A stretch of 6,533 nt of DNA from Candidatus Moranbacteria bacterium UBA1302 (GTDB taxonomy: Bacteria > Patescibacteriota > Minisyncoccia > Moranbacterales > UBA1568). A program made the position numbers and the translations under genes. The stretch spans positions 1 to 6,533 of the forward strand of contig DBUA01000007.1 in NCBI GenBank assembly GCA_002307715.1, given 5' to 3'. The notes under the pieces were generated by a model that saw nothing but the letters and a program-made list of their open reading frames with translations, was not told where the DNA came from and made no database searches. Shown here in pieces: positions 6,207 to 6,533 of the stretch; the first letter of the stretch is position 1, and the number at the start of each line of letters is the position of its first letter.

Positions 6207-6216
6207 ACATGTGTCG
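6201..6216. repeat. Short inverted repeat across the DUF883-like start codon
   Basis: CGACA and TGTCG flank the six-base centre TACATG, overlapping the start codon at 6206-6204 and the probable transcript 5' end. It could be an operator half-site pair or an mRNA hairpin hiding the start. At five base pairs per arm it could also be chance. Confidence 0.35.
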
Positions 6217-6223
6217 TTATGTA

Positions 6224-6253
6224 TTTATATTCCCTCATTATCAGGAATCTCAA
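6224..6253 (-). promoter_or_regulatory. Sigma70-type promoter of the DUF883-like gene
   Basis: TTGAGA (6253-6248, one mismatch from TTGACA) and TATAAA (6229-6224, one mismatch from TATAAT) are separated by 18 bp. The -35 box overlaps the TGA stop of the upstream gene. Transcription would start near 6217, leaving a leader of only about 11 nt and no ribosome binding site. Confidence 0.6.
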
Positions 6254-6533
6254 CCGCTCTTTCCATCCTTATTGAACAGATACGCGATGAGCGAAAGGGT
6301 AAGGGCAGCAAAACCGACAATAAGCTCTCCCATGCCGGGCATCTGATAAAGAGCATCAAGAATACGTGCTACACCGAAAAGCATGAACGCTATACCGCAG
6401 AACATGAGCGCGAGGATAAGCGCACTTTTCACCGCTTGCACCACAAGAGACCGCACAACCGATTGAGCGCTACTGACAGCGCTATCGACGATAGAAGTGA
6501 CACCAGATAAGGCTGCACCAGCCAAAAGTGCTA
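6250..6533 (-). CDS. Two-helix membrane protein, YqjE / Phage_holin_3_6-like (5' end outside the window)
   Basis: The frame is open to the right edge, so the true start is probably outside. A TTG at 6525 is the only start-like codon near the edge and has no ribosome binding site. Numbering from that TTG, residues 1-32 are a Ser/Val/Ala-rich amphipathic stretch. Residues about 34-52 (SALILALMFCGIAFMLFGV) and 67-84 (ELIVGFAALTLSLIAYLF) are two membrane helices joined by a short loop with PGMG, and the tail is NKDGKSG. The layout fits the small YqjE-type family (DUF1469, holin superfamily-like). Adjacency to an ElaB/YqjD-like gene supports this call. Despite the holin name, such proteins are normally chromosomal and their function is not settled. 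Family assignment is by topology and context, not by a specific motif. Confidence 0.6.
   Translation of the reverse strand, partial: ALLAGAALSGVTSIVDSAVSSAQSVVRSLVVQAVKSALILALMFCGIAFMLFGVARILDALYQMPGMGELIVGFAALTLSLIAYLFNKDGKSG

Noticed and set aside
5974..6510. 178-codon open frame on the plus strand
   Set aside because: It crosses antisense to two small genes that have family-like sequences, a promoter and a terminator; its own translation is low-complexity Ser/Phe and then His/Arg-rich without motifs.
6250..6533. Prophage holin
   Set aside because: Size and topology are holin-like, but the neighbours are YqjD-like and housekeeping genes and nothing else in the window looks like phage.

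Overview
This is a bacterial housekeeping segment in which every gene I can support lies on the minus strand, so it is read from right to left. The best guess for the organism is a Patescibacteria (Candidate Phyla Radiation) lineage. The reasons are the style of the RpoB and RpoC sequences (no large lineage-specific insertions, a long charged helix in the RpoC clamp), the very short TsaB-like protein, weak or missing Shine-Dalgarno sites at most starts, and an rpoBC pair that is not preceded by rplJ-rplL. UGA ends at least four genes here, so the UGA=Gly code of Gracilibacteria/Absconditabacteria is not in use. The taxonomy is inference, since no search was possible.

Layout, in the direction of transcription. 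(1) 6533-6250: a small two-helix membrane protein of the YqjE/holin-like type, cut by the window edge. (2) 6206-5964: a DUF883 (ElaB/YqjD)-like tail-anchored helical protein with its own promoter, closed by an intrinsic terminator. (3) 5879-5115: a membrane-anchored, AmpD-type N-acetylmuramoyl-L-alanine amidase with a complete zinc site. (4) 5118-4822: a 98-residue protein resembling only the N-terminal lobe of TsaB, coupled to the amidase by an ATGA overlap and followed by a terminator. (5) 4770-4511: a near-consensus sigma70 promoter and a leader of about 225 nt rich in predicted hairpins. (6) 4510-1106: rpoB, complete. (7) 1069-1: the first 356 codons of rpoC.

Functionally, rpoB and rpoC encode the two catalytic subunits of RNA polymerase and form one transcription unit driven by the promoter at 4770-4742. 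The upstream genes concern the cell envelope (amidase, two small membrane proteins) and possibly tRNA t6A modification (TsaB-like). The strongest candidates for something undescribed are the structured rpoB leader, including a possible pseudoknot that competes with pairing near the ribosome binding site, and the one-lobe TsaB-like protein. I see no mobile element, CRISPR array, tRNA or rRNA.
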